A DNA stretch of 64,000 nucleotides from CBDEGK01 sp965237855. Lineage in GTDB: Bacteria; Pseudomonadota; Gammaproteobacteria; Pseudomonadales; Halieaceae. This document shows, one piece after another, positions 29,785 through 38,273 of this stretch. Location of the stretch: NCBI GenBank assembly GCA_965237855.1, contig CBDEGK010000004.1, positions 124,001-188,000 on the forward strand, written 5' to 3'. Position 1 is the first letter of the stretch, and every line of letters starts with the position of its first letter. Below the pieces are notes generated by a model. That model had not been told where the DNA came from. It ran no database searches and saw nothing but the letters and a program-made list of their open reading frames with translations. A program made the position numbers and the translations under genes.

Positions 29785-30630
29785 CTAGCGCATCTCTCGG
29801 CGGTGCATGAAGGCCAAGCGTTCCAGTAAGTGAACATCCTGCTCGTTCTTCAACAGCGCGCCATACAGCGGCGGAATGGCCTTGGTCGGGTCGCGATCCT
29901 TGAGTATCTCATCGGGAATTTCGTCGGCCATCAACAACTTGAGCCAGTCAATCAGCTCAGAGGTTGAGGGCTTTTTCTTGAGCCCTGGAATACTGCGCAC
30001 ATCGAAGAAGACTTCCATGGCTTCCTGCACCAGGTCCTGGGTAATGTTCGGATAGTGCACATCGACGATCTTGCGCATGGTGTCGCGGTCGGGGAAGTTG
30101 ATGAAGTGAAAAAAGCAGCGGCGCAGAAAGGCGTCTGGCAGCTCCTTCTCATTGTTACTGGTAATGATAATAACCGGGCGGTGCTTGGCTTTCACGGTCT
30201 CGCCTGTCTCGTAGACAAAGAACTCCATGCGGTCCAGCTCGACCAGCAAGTCGTTGGGAAATTCGATGTCGGCCTTGTCTACCTCATCGATCAGCAGTAC
30301 CACTTGTTCGTCTGCGCCGAAAGCGTCCCACATCTTGCCGCGCTTGATGTAATTGGCAATATCGTGAACCTTGTCGCCACCCAACTGGGAATCCCGCAGC
30401 CGCGAGACGGCATCGTACTCATACAGTCCCTGCTGGGCTTTGGTAGTCGACTTGATGTGCCACTCGATCAGCGGCATACCCAGGGCCAGGGCGACTTCTT
30501 CCGCCAGCATGGTTTTACCCGTGCCTGGTTCCCCTTTGATCAGCAGCGGACGCTGCAATGTCACCGCCGCATTAACGGCCATACGCAGGTCATCCGTCGC
30601 TACGTAGCGTTCTGTTCCTCCAAATTTCAT
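29785..30630 (-). CDS. MoxR-family AAA+ ATPase
   Basis: 281 residues. Walker A GEPGTGKTMLAEEVALAL at about 36-53, Walker B VVLLIDEVDKADIEFPN near 108, sensor 1 PVIIITSNNEKELPDAFLRR with the arginine finger region, and sensor 2 near 230. The CoxD-like branch is suggested by its CoxE-like partner downstream. Likely remodels or inserts cofactors into a client complex with the VWA protein. Upstream is a secreted VWA protein after a 79-bp gap. Confidence 0.93.
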   Translation of the reverse strand: MKFGGTERYVATDDLRMAVNAAVTLQRPLLIKGEPGTGKTMLAEEVALALGMPLIEWHIKSTTKAQQGLYEYDAVSRLRDSQLGGDKVHDIANYIKRGKMWDAFGADEQVVLLIDEVDKADIEFPNDLLVELDRMEFFVYETGETVKAKHRPVIIITSNNEKELPDAFLRRCFFHFINFPDRDTMRKIVDVHYPNITQDLVQEAMEVFFDVRSIPGLKKKPSTSELIDWLKLLMADEIPDEILKDRDPTKAIPPLYGALLKNEQDVHLLERLAFMHRREMR

Positions 30631-30709
30631 GGATTCTCACTTTGTGATGCTGAAACAAGCGTGCCAGACTACCGACATAGGTCTTTTGACGCAACTTTAC
30701 TCATACTCA

Positions 30710-32212
30710 TCAGGAATCCCTCGGCTCAGTCGTGCTGATGCCGGTGACCAGGTCATCATCGTCGTCTTCTAGCATATCGTCGTATGCCCCGTCTTCTTCA
30801 TCCCAGTCTTCTTCATCCCCCTCTTCTTCATCACTACGGCCACGAATCCACCAGCCCAGCACGGCCACCAGTAGCAGCGCGGTTATACCCGCGGGCAGCA
30901 ACCAGCCGCGGTCAGACTGCGGCTCTGGTTCCGGCAATTCGGGCACTGTTACCGCCAGCTCCGGCGCATAAACATCTGTCACCAGGCTGACCTGTCGCTG
31001 AAAACTGCCACCATCCAGACTTACCAGTACCTCGTAGCGGCCGACTTCTTCCAGCATGGGTAGGGCCAGGCGAAATTCACCACTGGCAGGGACCTCTGGA
31101 AAGTCGGGCTCAACAGTCCAGCGCTCTCCATCATCGCGGGAAATCACCACGCTGATGCCCAATACCAGCAACAGGTCGGCATCGGTCACTGTGGCCTGGC
31201 TGTCACGCAGACTGATGCCAATTTCAGGTTGATGACCCGCGGGCATACTGGTATCCAGGCCCTCGACCAGCAACGACAAGTTTGATAAAACATTCACCCT
31301 GGCAATAGCAGCCGGTGCCCTTACCCGCCAGGTACCGGGCTCCGGATCAGTGACAGTAACCAGGAAAAAACCATGCCCCTCGAACCAACTGACCCGGCTA
31401 CTGGGGTTGTCGGTATCAAACCGGGCACCGTCGGGGCTATTCAGGCTTACCGGGCTTGTCCCATCCTCCGGGAACACCAGCAGGGTAAATTCGCGCACGC
31501 TGTCATCAATCAGGAATTCGCCACCCAACAGCGGCACCTGCTCGGTAGGCGCGGCGATGTCCAGTGCCTGCAGGAACACCGCCGACAGCGCTTCCGGTGA
31601 TTCTGCCTTTTCTGCCAGGCCGCCGGTGACCCGGGCCAATTCGCGCAGGAACTCCCAGTCCGCATTGTCCGACAGCGCAATGGTGTGAACCTGTATACCC
31701 AGGTCACGCAGCTCAATGGCATGCTTGGTCAATACGTCCCGAGCCGCCCGGGCATTCTCAATATCGCTCTCGGATATATCGACCTTGCCGTCGGTTAACA
31801 GGATTACCGAAGTACGGTACTCATAGCGCAAGCGCTGCGCGTCAAACGTCGCCAATTCCAGCGCGTCGGGGATATTGGTAAACAGACCGTGATTATTGAT
31901 CTCCCCAACCGCTGCGGCGGCATCCTCGCGCCATTGCTGATCGACCGCCCGGTGTTGTACCGGCATATTGACCCGCTGACCAAAGGTCCACACCCCGGCT
32001 CGTGATCCCTCAGGCAGCAGTCGCAACATTAGATCCAGGGCCGGTTCGCGTAAATTATCCGGGTCGGATTCGCGCATGGAACCGGAGACATCGATCAACA
32101 GGCGCACATCCGGCAGCCGCTCTACGGCATTGGCCATACTGGCAGCTGCCAGCGCCAGGTAGCAGGAGAAAGTCAGCTGTATTACTGCCAGGACAAATCG
32201 CCTCATGCTCAT
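30710..32212 (-). CDS. Secreted, membrane-anchored VWA-domain protein with acidic C-terminal tail
   Basis: About 500 residues from the ATG at 32212 (MSMRRFVLAVIQLTF), which lies in an ATGA overlap with the upstream gene; a second ATG two codons later is equally possible. Signal peptide ending SMANAVE. VWA domain from about residue 40 with intact MIDAS DVSGSM and LLTDGKVD. Beta-rich middle region (about 250-430). One transmembrane helix near 435-457 (LLPAGITALLLVAVLGWWI), then a strikingly acidic tail (EEEGDEEDWDEED and later DDDDD). Predicted topology: VWA in periplasm, acidic tail in cytoplasm. Together with MoxR and CoxE-like genes it forms a module of unknown function. Confidence 0.85.
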   Translation of the reverse strand: MSMRRFVLAVIQLTFSCYLALAAASMANAVERLPDVRLLIDVSGSMRESDPDNLREPALDLMLRLLPEGSRAGVWTFGQRVNMPVQHRAVDQQWREDAAAAVGEINNHGLFTNIPDALELATFDAQRLRYEYRTSVILLTDGKVDISESDIENARAARDVLTKHAIELRDLGIQVHTIALSDNADWEFLRELARVTGGLAEKAESPEALSAVFLQALDIAAPTEQVPLLGGEFLIDDSVREFTLLVFPEDGTSPVSLNSPDGARFDTDNPSSRVSWFEGHGFFLVTVTDPEPGTWRVRAPAAIARVNVLSNLSLLVEGLDTSMPAGHQPEIGISLRDSQATVTDADLLLVLGISVVISRDDGERWTVEPDFPEVPASGEFRLALPMLEEVGRYEVLVSLDGGSFQRQVSLVTDVYAPELAVTVPELPEPEPQSDRGWLLPAGITALLLVAVLGWWIRGRSDEEEGDEEDWDEEDGAYDDMLEDDDDDLVTGISTTEPRDS

Positions 32213-32562
32213 ACTTCCTTCCGGTTGGCGGGCTGCTGGGTTCGTTGAACTAGATAGAACACCGCGCCGAGGGTCAGCGCCAGCCCGGACATCCACAGCA
32301 GTGGCTTGAGTGCGCGGGTGGCAGCTTGCGGGCCGTGGGTGAGGAGGTCGAATCCCGCCACTACCACGGCCGGAGCGTACGATTGTGCACCCGTCTCGGG
32401 TAGCGCCGGGGTCAACATCCAGGCCGCCAGTAACAACAGCAGGGCCACCATCGATGCGGGCGACAGCCTCTGTAATAACCAGCCCCGCACCACGATCAAC
32501 AAACCCAGGGCGGCCAGCAGATAGACAGACCAGGCAATGTAGTAAGATTCTGTGGTTAACAT
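32209..32562 (-). CDS. Small membrane protein upstream of the VWA/MoxR module
   Basis: 117 residues with three hydrophobic segments (about 8-28, 38-52 and 88-106), for example YIAWSVYLLAALGLLIVV. No recognised domain. It begins 3 bp after ycgN and its stop overlaps the next start as ATGA, so it is translated together with the secreted VWA protein and may be its membrane partner (inference). Confidence 0.78.
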   Translation of the reverse strand: MLTTESYYIAWSVYLLAALGLLIVVRGWLLQRLSPASMVALLLLLAAWMLTPALPETGAQSYAPAVVVAGFDLLTHGPQAATRALKPLLWMSGLALTLGAVFYLVQRTQQPANRKEV

Positions 32563-32565
32563 CGT

Positions 32566-33015
32566 TTATTCGACCCAGTGAATCACATGCTCATCGTACC
32601 CGTCAGGGTGCACAAATTCATCTGAAATTGCGCGCCCCCGAATCGACACGCCGGCCCGGTGAACCGCCTCTTTGTCACCGCATACCAGGTGGTGCCACTG
32701 CGGCAAGTCTTCACCGTGGGCTAAAAGTCGATAGGCGCAGCTGCGTGGCAGCCAGTCAAAATCCTTCACGTTATGCTGGTCGAGGTGAACGCAATGGGGG
32801 ACGAGCTGCGATCTTTCTACATAATTGCTGCAGCGACAACTTTCTTCCAGCAGATAGCGGCAGCGTATCTTGGTGTAAAACACCTCGCCACTGTCTTCAT
32901 CTTCAAGCTTGTGCAAGCAACACTTGGCACAACCATCGCAGACTGACTCCCACTCCTGGGCTGTCATCTCGGCCAGGGATTTGCGCTTCCAGAAAGGCGT
33001 GTCAGGGCTCGCCAT
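32566..33015 (-). CDS. ycgN: YcgN-family cysteine-cluster protein
   Basis: 149 residues, UPF0260/YcgN family, with cysteine clusters CDGCAKCCLHKL near residue 27 and CRYLLEESCRCSNY near 53, suggesting bound metal. C-terminal ISDEFVHPDGYDEHVIHWVE is family-typical. Biochemical role unknown. Its start overlaps ycgL by 14 bp. Confidence 0.92.
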   Translation of the reverse strand: MASPDTPFWKRKSLAEMTAQEWESVCDGCAKCCLHKLEDEDSGEVFYTKIRCRYLLEESCRCSNYVERSQLVPHCVHLDQHNVKDFDWLPRSCAYRLLAHGEDLPQWHHLVCGDKEAVHRAGVSIRGRAISDEFVHPDGYDEHVIHWVE

Positions 33016-33271
33016 GATGACGCTTCAACAGTTCGGCGGTGCTCGGCGGCATCTGCAGGTAATAACCCTGCTCTTCCAGCGCTGCCAACACCAGTTGCAC
33101 ATCTGCCCTGGCCAGCTTGCGGCCGGGTTCCAGCTTCAACAACATGATGGCCTCGGGTTCGCCGAACTGCTGCAGCAGGGACGCGGGCACCGGTTCCAGG
33201 CCTTGGGCATGTTCCACGTACAGATACATCTCCGCTTTACGTGGGCTTTTGTAGACCTGGCACAGTAGCAT
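33002..33271 (-). CDS. ycgL: YcgL-domain protein
   Basis: 89 residues, single YcgL domain (CQVYKSPRKAEMYLYVEHA, VPASLLQQFGEPEAIMLL, QGYYLQMPPS). Function unknown; conserved downstream of rnd in related bacteria. ATG overlaps the rnd stop as TAATG. Confidence 0.93.
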   Translation of the reverse strand: MLLCQVYKSPRKAEMYLYVEHAQGLEPVPASLLQQFGEPEAIMLLKLEPGRKLARADVQLVLAALEEQGYYLQMPPSTAELLKRHHGEP

Positions 33272-34389
33272 TAACGCCCCTCCCGAAAGGCGGCTAATAA
33301 GGGCTCCAGCAAGCTATGGCGACGCCAACCGCGCCACAATTCGGGTTCGGCAACAGGCTCTCCACTGAGCTGCCGCACCAGCAATTCATAATCTTTTGAA
33401 GGCAACATCAACTCCGGGGCCATCTGCCAATCGTGGGCATATTTCCTGGCGGCCTGTTTAATTTTCTTGAGCAAATCTCGCTGCTGCGCCTGTAGAGGTT
33501 GCGGCAATCGCGCTGGTAATGCTTCGCTTGCCAGCGCCTCAGCCTCGGCCACCAACGCCAACAACTGCTCACCCTGCTTGCGTACAACCGCTGTCGGGAA
33601 TTCCTCGATAGCGCCCAGTTGCGCCAGTGAGTTCGGGCCGCGCTGAGCAATCTGCAGGCAGAGATTGTCGGAGAGAATCCAACTCCTGGGTTTGTCGCTG
33701 TCTTTAGCGCGCGCTTCCCGCCAGTCACAGATGAGCAACAATAACGCCAGCTGGCGTGGATCCAGCTTCCAGGCTGACTTGATTCTGTTCACCGGTGCCG
33801 GCCCCGCCCCGCGGGCCTGGCGTACTGCCCAGCGTCCATCCTCCAGCAACCATTCCAACTTATCCGCCACCTTCAGTTGCCGGCGCAGCTCCCGGTATAT
33901 GTCCGGCACGGGCAACACATCCTGGGCGGCGTATTCCAGCTGCGAATGGGTCAATGGCCGCTGCAACCAGTTGGACTGGGTTTCTCCCTTGGCTAACTGC
34001 AGGCCCGTCATGGTCTCCACCAGCGCCCGGTAACCGAGGCCATGGCCCATATCCAGAAACGCTGCCGCTCGCTGAGTGTCAAACAAGGGCTCGGGCTGAA
34101 CCCGCAGCAATCGATCAAACACCTCCAGGTCTTCGCCGGGAGAATGCAGGACCTTGACCGTAGCGGTATCGGTGAAGAGCGCTTTCAGAGCGGAGAAATC
34201 CGCGATGGCCAGAGGATCTATCAAGTGGGCTTGTTCGTCTCCGGGAAAACAAAGCTGCAGCAGGGCCGGCTGCGGGTAAAAGGTATTGCGGCGCATAAAT
34301 TCGGTGTCAATCGCCACCATATCGGCGCCACCCCGTGACGATAACAGCGTATTCAGCGCTTCGTCAGAATCTATCAGCTGCCAGTTCAC
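33271..34389 (-). CDS. rnd: Ribonuclease D
   Basis: 3'-5' exoribonuclease for tRNA 3' maturation, 372 residues. DEDD active-site residues in [27 protein letters not shown] and [13 protein letters not shown], followed by HRDC domains (around [15 protein letters not shown]). Starts at GTG inside a GTGA overlap with the recR stop. Confidence 0.96.
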   Translation of the reverse strand: MNWQLIDSDEALNTLLSSRGGADMVAIDTEFMRRNTFYPQPALLQLCFPGDEQAHLIDPLAIADFSALKALFTDTATVKVLHSPGEDLEVFDRLLRVQPEPLFDTQRAAAFLDMGHGLGYRALVETMTGLQLAKGETQSNWLQRPLTHSQLEYAAQDVLPVPDIYRELRRQLKVADKLEWLLEDGRWAVRQARGAGPAPVNRIKSAWKLDPRQLALLLLICDWREARAKDSDKPRSWILSDNLCLQIAQRGPNSLAQLGAIEEFPTAVVRKQGEQLLALVAEAEALASEALPARLPQPLQAQQRDLLKKIKQAARKYAHDWQMAPELMLPSKDYELLVRQLSGEPVAEPELWRGWRRHSLLEPLLAAFREGR

Positions 34390-34991
34390 TCGTCCCCCAC
34401 TAACCGCCGACCGCTGAGGGCATGGGCAAGTGTCGAACCATCCACGTATTCCAGCTCTCCCCCGAGCGGAACGCCGTGCGCTATGCGAGATACCTTTACT
34501 CCCTGCTGGCGCAACATTTCTGCCAGGTAGTAGGCGGTAGCCTCTCCCTCCACGGTTGGATTGGTGGCGAGAATCACCTCGTCCACCGGGCTGTCCTGTA
34601 CTTGCTGTTGTAACAGGTTGAGCCCTATTTCTTCCGGGCCAATGCCATCGATCGGGGACAAATGCCCCATGAGCACAAAATAGCGTCCACGAAAACTGGC
34701 GCTCTGTTCGATGGCGACCACGTCAGCCGGAGATTCGACCACGCAGATCAATGCGGCGTCGCGGCGTTGATCCTGGCAAATGCCACATAGTTCCTGCTCG
34801 CTGAAGTTGCGACACTGTCGGCAGTGCACCACCTTCTGCATAGCCTCTGTCAGCGCGCCGGACAACTCTTCACCACCCTCGCGGTCGCGTTCCAGCAAAT
34901 GCAGTGCCATGCGCTGCGCAGACTTGGGCCCCACTCCGGGCAGGCAGCGCAAAGCATCAACCAGGGCCTGTATGGCGGGACTAAAATTCAA
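34386..34991 (-). CDS. recR: Recombination mediator RecR
   Basis: 201 residues. Helix-hairpin-helix [20 protein letters not shown], four-cysteine zinc site [16 protein letters not shown], Toprim [17 protein letters not shown], and the [19 protein letters not shown] end. Acts with RecFO to load RecA on gapped DNA. 15 bp after ybaB, in the classical dnaX-ybaB-recR order. Confidence 0.98.
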   Translation of the reverse strand: MNFSPAIQALVDALRCLPGVGPKSAQRMALHLLERDREGGEELSGALTEAMQKVVHCRQCRNFSEQELCGICQDQRRDAALICVVESPADVVAIEQSASFRGRYFVLMGHLSPIDGIGPEEIGLNLLQQQVQDSPVDEVILATNPTVEGEATAYYLAEMLRQQGVKVSRIAHGVPLGGELEYVDGSTLAHALSGRRLVGDE

Positions 34992-35006
34992 ATGGCCAAC
35001 CTCAAC

Positions 35007-35330
35007 TCAGAACGGCATCTTGAAGCCGTCGGGCATCTTGAAACCGGATGCCAAGCCCGACATGGCCTGTTGACTATGGGTCTCAACTTTCTTAACGGCA
35101 TCATTGACCGCCGCGGCGAGCAGGTCTTCCAGTATTTCCTTGCTCTCACCCATCACCATGTCATCGATATAGACCCGCCGCACATCGTAGCGGCCGGTCA
35201 TAACAACCCGCACCATACCGGCACCCGCTTGCCCTTCCAGTTCTGTGTTGGCCAGCTCCTGCTGCGCCTTTTGCATGGTCTCCTGGACTTGCTGGGCCTG
35301 CTTCATCAAATCGCCAATGCTATCTTTCAC
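35007..35330 (-). CDS. ybaB: YbaB/EbfC nucleoid-associated protein
   Basis: 107 residues, normal length, small dimeric DNA-binding protein. Helical N-terminus ([18 protein letters not shown]), strand region [19 protein letters not shown], helical C-terminus. 9 bp downstream of dnaX. Confidence 0.96.
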   Translation of the reverse strand: MKDSIGDLMKQAQQVQETMQKAQQELANTELEGQAGAGMVRVVMTGRYDVRRVYIDDMVMGESKEILEDLLAAAVNDAVKKVETHSQQAMSGLASGFKMPDGFKMPF

Positions 35331-35339
35331 GTTCTCACC

Positions 35340-37058
35340 TCAGTGTTTTACCGGCGCTATAGAGTCCCTGTCGAGGGTGCCTTCAAAGCGCTCTATTAGC
35401 AGTTTGACCTTCGGGTCTTGCTCGATGGATTCCACCGCCTCGCGCTGGCGTTCATCCAGAAGGCGCTGGGCCCGCCGGGCCGGGGTTTCATACTGCGGCA
35501 CACCGACCTCCAGGTGCACGATCACCGGCCGCTGCAGATAGTCGCTCAGGGCTTGTTGGATTTGCCCCGCGTGACTCTCACTGTATAGCGAGGCATTGTT
35601 TTCATCCAGCACAAAGTAAGCCTTGTCGCCATCAACCCGGCTCAGTTCTGCGTTGGAGGCAACGTTGTACAACAGCCCGCTGAGATTCAACAACTCCAGT
35701 AAATCAGCCCAACGGCCCGGTTCAAACTCAGCGCCTGCCTGCGCAGATAATTTTGGCTCTGGTACTGGTATTGGTTCAGGTACTGGTTCGGATGTGAGTT
35801 CCGGTGTGGGTGTGGGTGTGGGTGTGGGTGTGGGTGTGGGTGTGGGTGTGGGTGTGGGTGTGGCTGCAGGCGCGGGCGCCAGCTCCACGCGCGTTTCAGG
35901 CTTTTTTACCGGAGCGGCAGCCTCCTCGACCACCGGCAGTATTTCCGCGTCAACCACATGCTCATCGATCACCAGCGCGGGCCGAAAGGCGATCATACGC
36001 AGCAGTGTCATTTCCAGCCCGCTACGCAAGTCCGCGGCAAGCCCTATGTCGCGCTTGCCGGTGACGGCAATCTGGTAGAACAACTGGATATCTTCGGCGC
36101 TGGCCACTGCGGCCAACTCCAGCACCTGGCCGGCATCACCCCAACTGTTGTCGGCGGCTTCCGGTACTGCCTGGGCCACCGCAACCCGGTGCAACAGGCC
36201 AATCACTTCTTGCAACGTACCCGCATAGTCCGGCGCGTGCTCAGACAACTGCCCCACCACTGCCAGGGCTGCGGCAGGGTCTTGTGCCACCACCGCCTGC
36301 AGCAGCTGGTAGACGAAACTGAGATCCACGGTACCGAGCATGCTGCGAACATCTGCTTCAAGCAGTTGCCCCGAACCAAAGGCAATGGCCTGGTCAGTAA
36401 GGCTCAGCGCATCGCGCATACTGCCATTGGCGGCCCGCGCCAGTAACCACAGGGCCGGCTCGTCACTGTTGGTGGACTCTGCGGCCAAAATGGTCTGCAA
36501 GTGTCCGACAATCAATTCTGGCGACATGTTTTTCAGGTTGAACTGCAGGCAGCGTGACAACACCGTGGCCGGTAACTTCTGCGGATCGGTGGTGGCGAGC
36601 AGGAATATTACGTGGGGCGGCGGTTCTTCAAGGGTTTTCAGCAGCGCATTGAAACTGTGGGTAGAGAGCATATGTACCTCGTCAATCAGGTACACCTTGT
36701 AACGGCAGCGAGTCGGCGCGTACTGCACGTTCTCCAGCAGCTCGCGAGTATCTTCTACCTTGGTACGCGAGGCCGCATCCACTTCTATCAGGTCAATACT
36801 GCGGCCCTCGGCAATCTCGAGACAGGAGGCACAGCTTCCACAGGGCTCAGAACTAACCCCCGCCTCACAATTCAGGCATTTGGCGAGAATGCGCGCCACC
36901 GTGGTCTTTCCGACACCGCGGGTGCCGGTGAACAGGTAGGCGTGATGCAGGCGGTCGTGATCCAGGGCATTGATCAGGGCCTGCAACACATGCTCCTGGC
37001 CAACCATTTCCTTGAACACCCGGGGGCGCCATTTGCGGGCCAGAACCTGATAGGACAT
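35340..37058 (-). CDS. dnaX: DNA polymerase III subunits tau and (by frameshift) gamma
   Basis: Clamp-loader ATPase and replisome organiser, 572 residues from MSYQVLARKWRPRVF. The 12-codon longer frame has no family support. Walker A GTRGVGKTTVARIL near 45, a four-cysteine zinc module (CEAGVSSEPCGSCASC), DEVHMLS, and the LTDQAIAFG sensor region. After residue 386 comes a Thr-Pro repeat linker and the tau-specific C-terminal domains. A -1 frameshift cassette at codons 385-386 should give a shorter gamma ending KK-Ala, 387 residues. Heads a long minus-strand run with ybaB and recR. Confidence 0.97.
   Translation of the reverse strand: MSYQVLARKWRPRVFKEMVGQEHVLQALINALDHDRLHHAYLFTGTRGVGKTTVARILAKCLNCEAGVSSEPCGSCASCLEIAEGRSIDLIEVDAASRTKVEDTRELLENVQYAPTRCRYKVYLIDEVHMLSTHSFNALLKTLEEPPPHVIFLLATTDPQKLPATVLSRCLQFNLKNMSPELIVGHLQTILAAESTNSDEPALWLLARAANGSMRDALSLTDQAIAFGSGQLLEADVRSMLGTVDLSFVYQLLQAVVAQDPAAALAVVGQLSEHAPDYAGTLQEVIGLLHRVAVAQAVPEAADNSWGDAGQVLELAAVASAEDIQLFYQIAVTGKRDIGLAADLRSGLEMTLLRMIAFRPALVIDEHVVDAEILPVVEEAAAPVKKPETRVELAPAPAATPTPTPTPTPTPTPTPTPTPELTSEPVPEPIPVPEPKLSAQAGAEFEPGRWADLLELLNLSGLLYNVASNAELSRVDGDKAYFVLDENNASLYSESHAGQIQQALSDYLQRPVIVHLEVGVPQYETPARRAQRLLDERQREAVESIEQDPKVKLLIERFEGTLDRDSIAPVKH
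35803..35862 (+). repeat. Hexanucleotide microsatellite in dnaX, 10 x GGTGTG
   Basis: Ten perfect GGTGTG units on the plus strand (CACACC on the coding strand) encode a Thr-Pro repeat. Unit length is a multiple of three, so copy-number changes alter linker length but not frame. It lies just after the frameshift hairpin and so affects only tau. Confidence 0.97.
35870..35927 (-). other. Programmed -1 ribosomal frameshift cassette in dnaX
   Basis: On the coding (minus) strand, in order: SD-like GAGGAGG (35921-35927), 13 bases, slippery heptamer A AAA AAG (35907-35901) with the zero frame reading GTA AAA AAG, then in the -1 frame GCC and the stop TGA (35898-35896). Eight bases after the heptamer, GCGCG (35892-35888) pairs with CGCGC (35874-35870), with two more pairs possible past a bulge. 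All the known E. coli dnaX elements are present in the same order. The product would be 386 residues plus Ala. Confidence 0.88.
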
Positions 37059-37102
37059 AAGTGGACTTTCTTGCTTGTTATTGACAGCTATCAAGCATAC
37101 AC

Positions 37103-37161
37103 GATGCGATAGCGCCGATATAGGATGCTATAGCGCCAATATGAATAGATGCTATAGCGTC
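37103..37161. repeat. Three direct repeats between dnaX and the 4.5S RNA gene
   Basis: GATGCGATAGCGCC (37103), GATGCTATAGCGCC (37124) and GATGCTATAGCGTC (37148), spaced 21 and 24 bp. The core GCTATAGC is itself palindromic in the last two. They lie upstream of dnaX and downstream of ffs, so they could be operator-like sites or part of the ffs end. Confidence 0.75.
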
Positions 37162-37175
37162 CCTGCTAAATAGAA

Positions 37176-37285
37176 GGTGGCCCAAACAGCCACACCCCGG
37201 CACGCGAGACAGTAACTACCGTTGCTCCCTTCCGGGCCTGGCGGAGTTCGCTACCTATCGCTGCGGGGGGACCGTAAGGGCCACC
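37176..37285 (-). ncRNA. ffs: 4.5S RNA of the signal recognition particle
   Basis: About 110 nt. Minus strand begins GGTGGCCCTTACGGTCC and ends TGGGCCACC, so the ends pair (GGTGGCCC/GGGCCACC) as in the bacterial small SRP RNA. The apical domain CAGGCCCGGAAGGGAGCA is the conserved Ffh-binding loop. Ends set by the terminal stem, so they are accurate to a few bases. Confidence 0.93.
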
Positions 37286-37288
37286 AAA

Positions 37289-37378
<90 letters not shown>

Positions 37379-37466
37379 AAATGCGGCGCGCATCATACCA
37401 CAACAGTTGCAACATACCAGCCCACAGAGCCCGTTAATTGGCGCCTGCGCTCTGTTCGTCGGCGCT

Positions 37467-38273
37467 TTATTGGCGACTGGTTCGTCGCGGCGGCGCCCGC
37501 CCCTTCGAGGTGCTGCGCCAGGGGTTGATGTCGAGGCCGCCGCGCCGCGTATAGAGAGCCTGCACGGAGAGCTGTGTGGGTTCTATCAGCCGCTGGATAT
37601 CACAGAATATTCGCTCCACGCACTGTTCATGAAATTCCTGATGATTCCGGTAGCCCAGCAGGTAGGCCAGCAGCGTCTCTGGCACTATATCGACCCCCAC
37701 CGTCTCTATTACAATACTGCCCCAATCCGGTTGCGCAGTGACCGGGCACAGGGAGCGCAGCAAATGGCTGTGCCAGCAACCACCCTCTCCCGCCGCTGGC
37801 GCCAATAACTCTGCCGTCGGCTCGGTCACGTGCTCCAGCGGCTCCAGCCCATCTATACAAAGGCCGGGCAAGCTGACCGTCTGCAGCTCAGGGGCATCCA
37901 GGTCAAGCAGCTCAACCGACACCGCAGCACCCGCCACCGCACCAAGATCGTCCGCCAGAATTTGCCGAAGCTGTTCACGAGACTCAACCTGGTGTTGGTT
38001 CAGGGAATTCAGGTAGAGCTTGAAAGATTTGGACTCGACCAGGTTGGTCGCCTCACAGGGAAAACGAAAGCGCGCCACCGCCGCGTGCGGCACGCCCTTT
38101 GGCCCCAGCCAGGACAACTCCCAGCCGTGCCAGGTATCTTCACCGTGAAAAGGCAACGAGGCCGGATCCAGGCCCAACTCGGCCCGACTGTCAGCGCGCG
38201 GAATGGCAAACAGCAGTTGTGGCGAGTAGTGCTCAACCAGCGGCGTGTTCTTGCCAAGCAGGTTCTCTGCCAC
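37467..38273 (-). CDS. queF: NADPH-dependent 7-cyano-7-deazaguanine (preQ0) reductase
   Basis: Reduces preQ0 to preQ1 in queuosine synthesis. 268 residues, the long two-domain (YqcD-type) form. Motifs: ESKSFKLYLNS near residue 80 (NADPH-binding QueF motif), catalytic Cys in LLRSLCPVTAQPDWGS near 175, and HEQCVERIFCDI near 215. Adjacent to the permease gene with a one-base overlap, although no functional link to an exporter is known. No preQ1 riboswitch is visible upstream. Confidence 0.95.
   Translation of the reverse strand: MAENLLGKNTPLVEHYSPQLLFAIPRADSRAELGLDPASLPFHGEDTWHGWELSWLGPKGVPHAAVARFRFPCEATNLVESKSFKLYLNSLNQHQVESREQLRQILADDLGAVAGAAVSVELLDLDAPELQTVSLPGLCIDGLEPLEHVTEPTAELLAPAAGEGGCWHSHLLRSLCPVTAQPDWGSIVIETVGVDIVPETLLAYLLGYRNHQEFHEQCVERIFCDIQRLIEPTQLSVQALYTRRGGLDINPWRSTSKGRAPPRRTSRQ

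Noticed and set aside
35804..36064. Plus-strand frames encoding Trp-Val/Gly-Val repeats
   Set aside because: They come from the GGTGTG microsatellite read in the wrong strand of dnaX.
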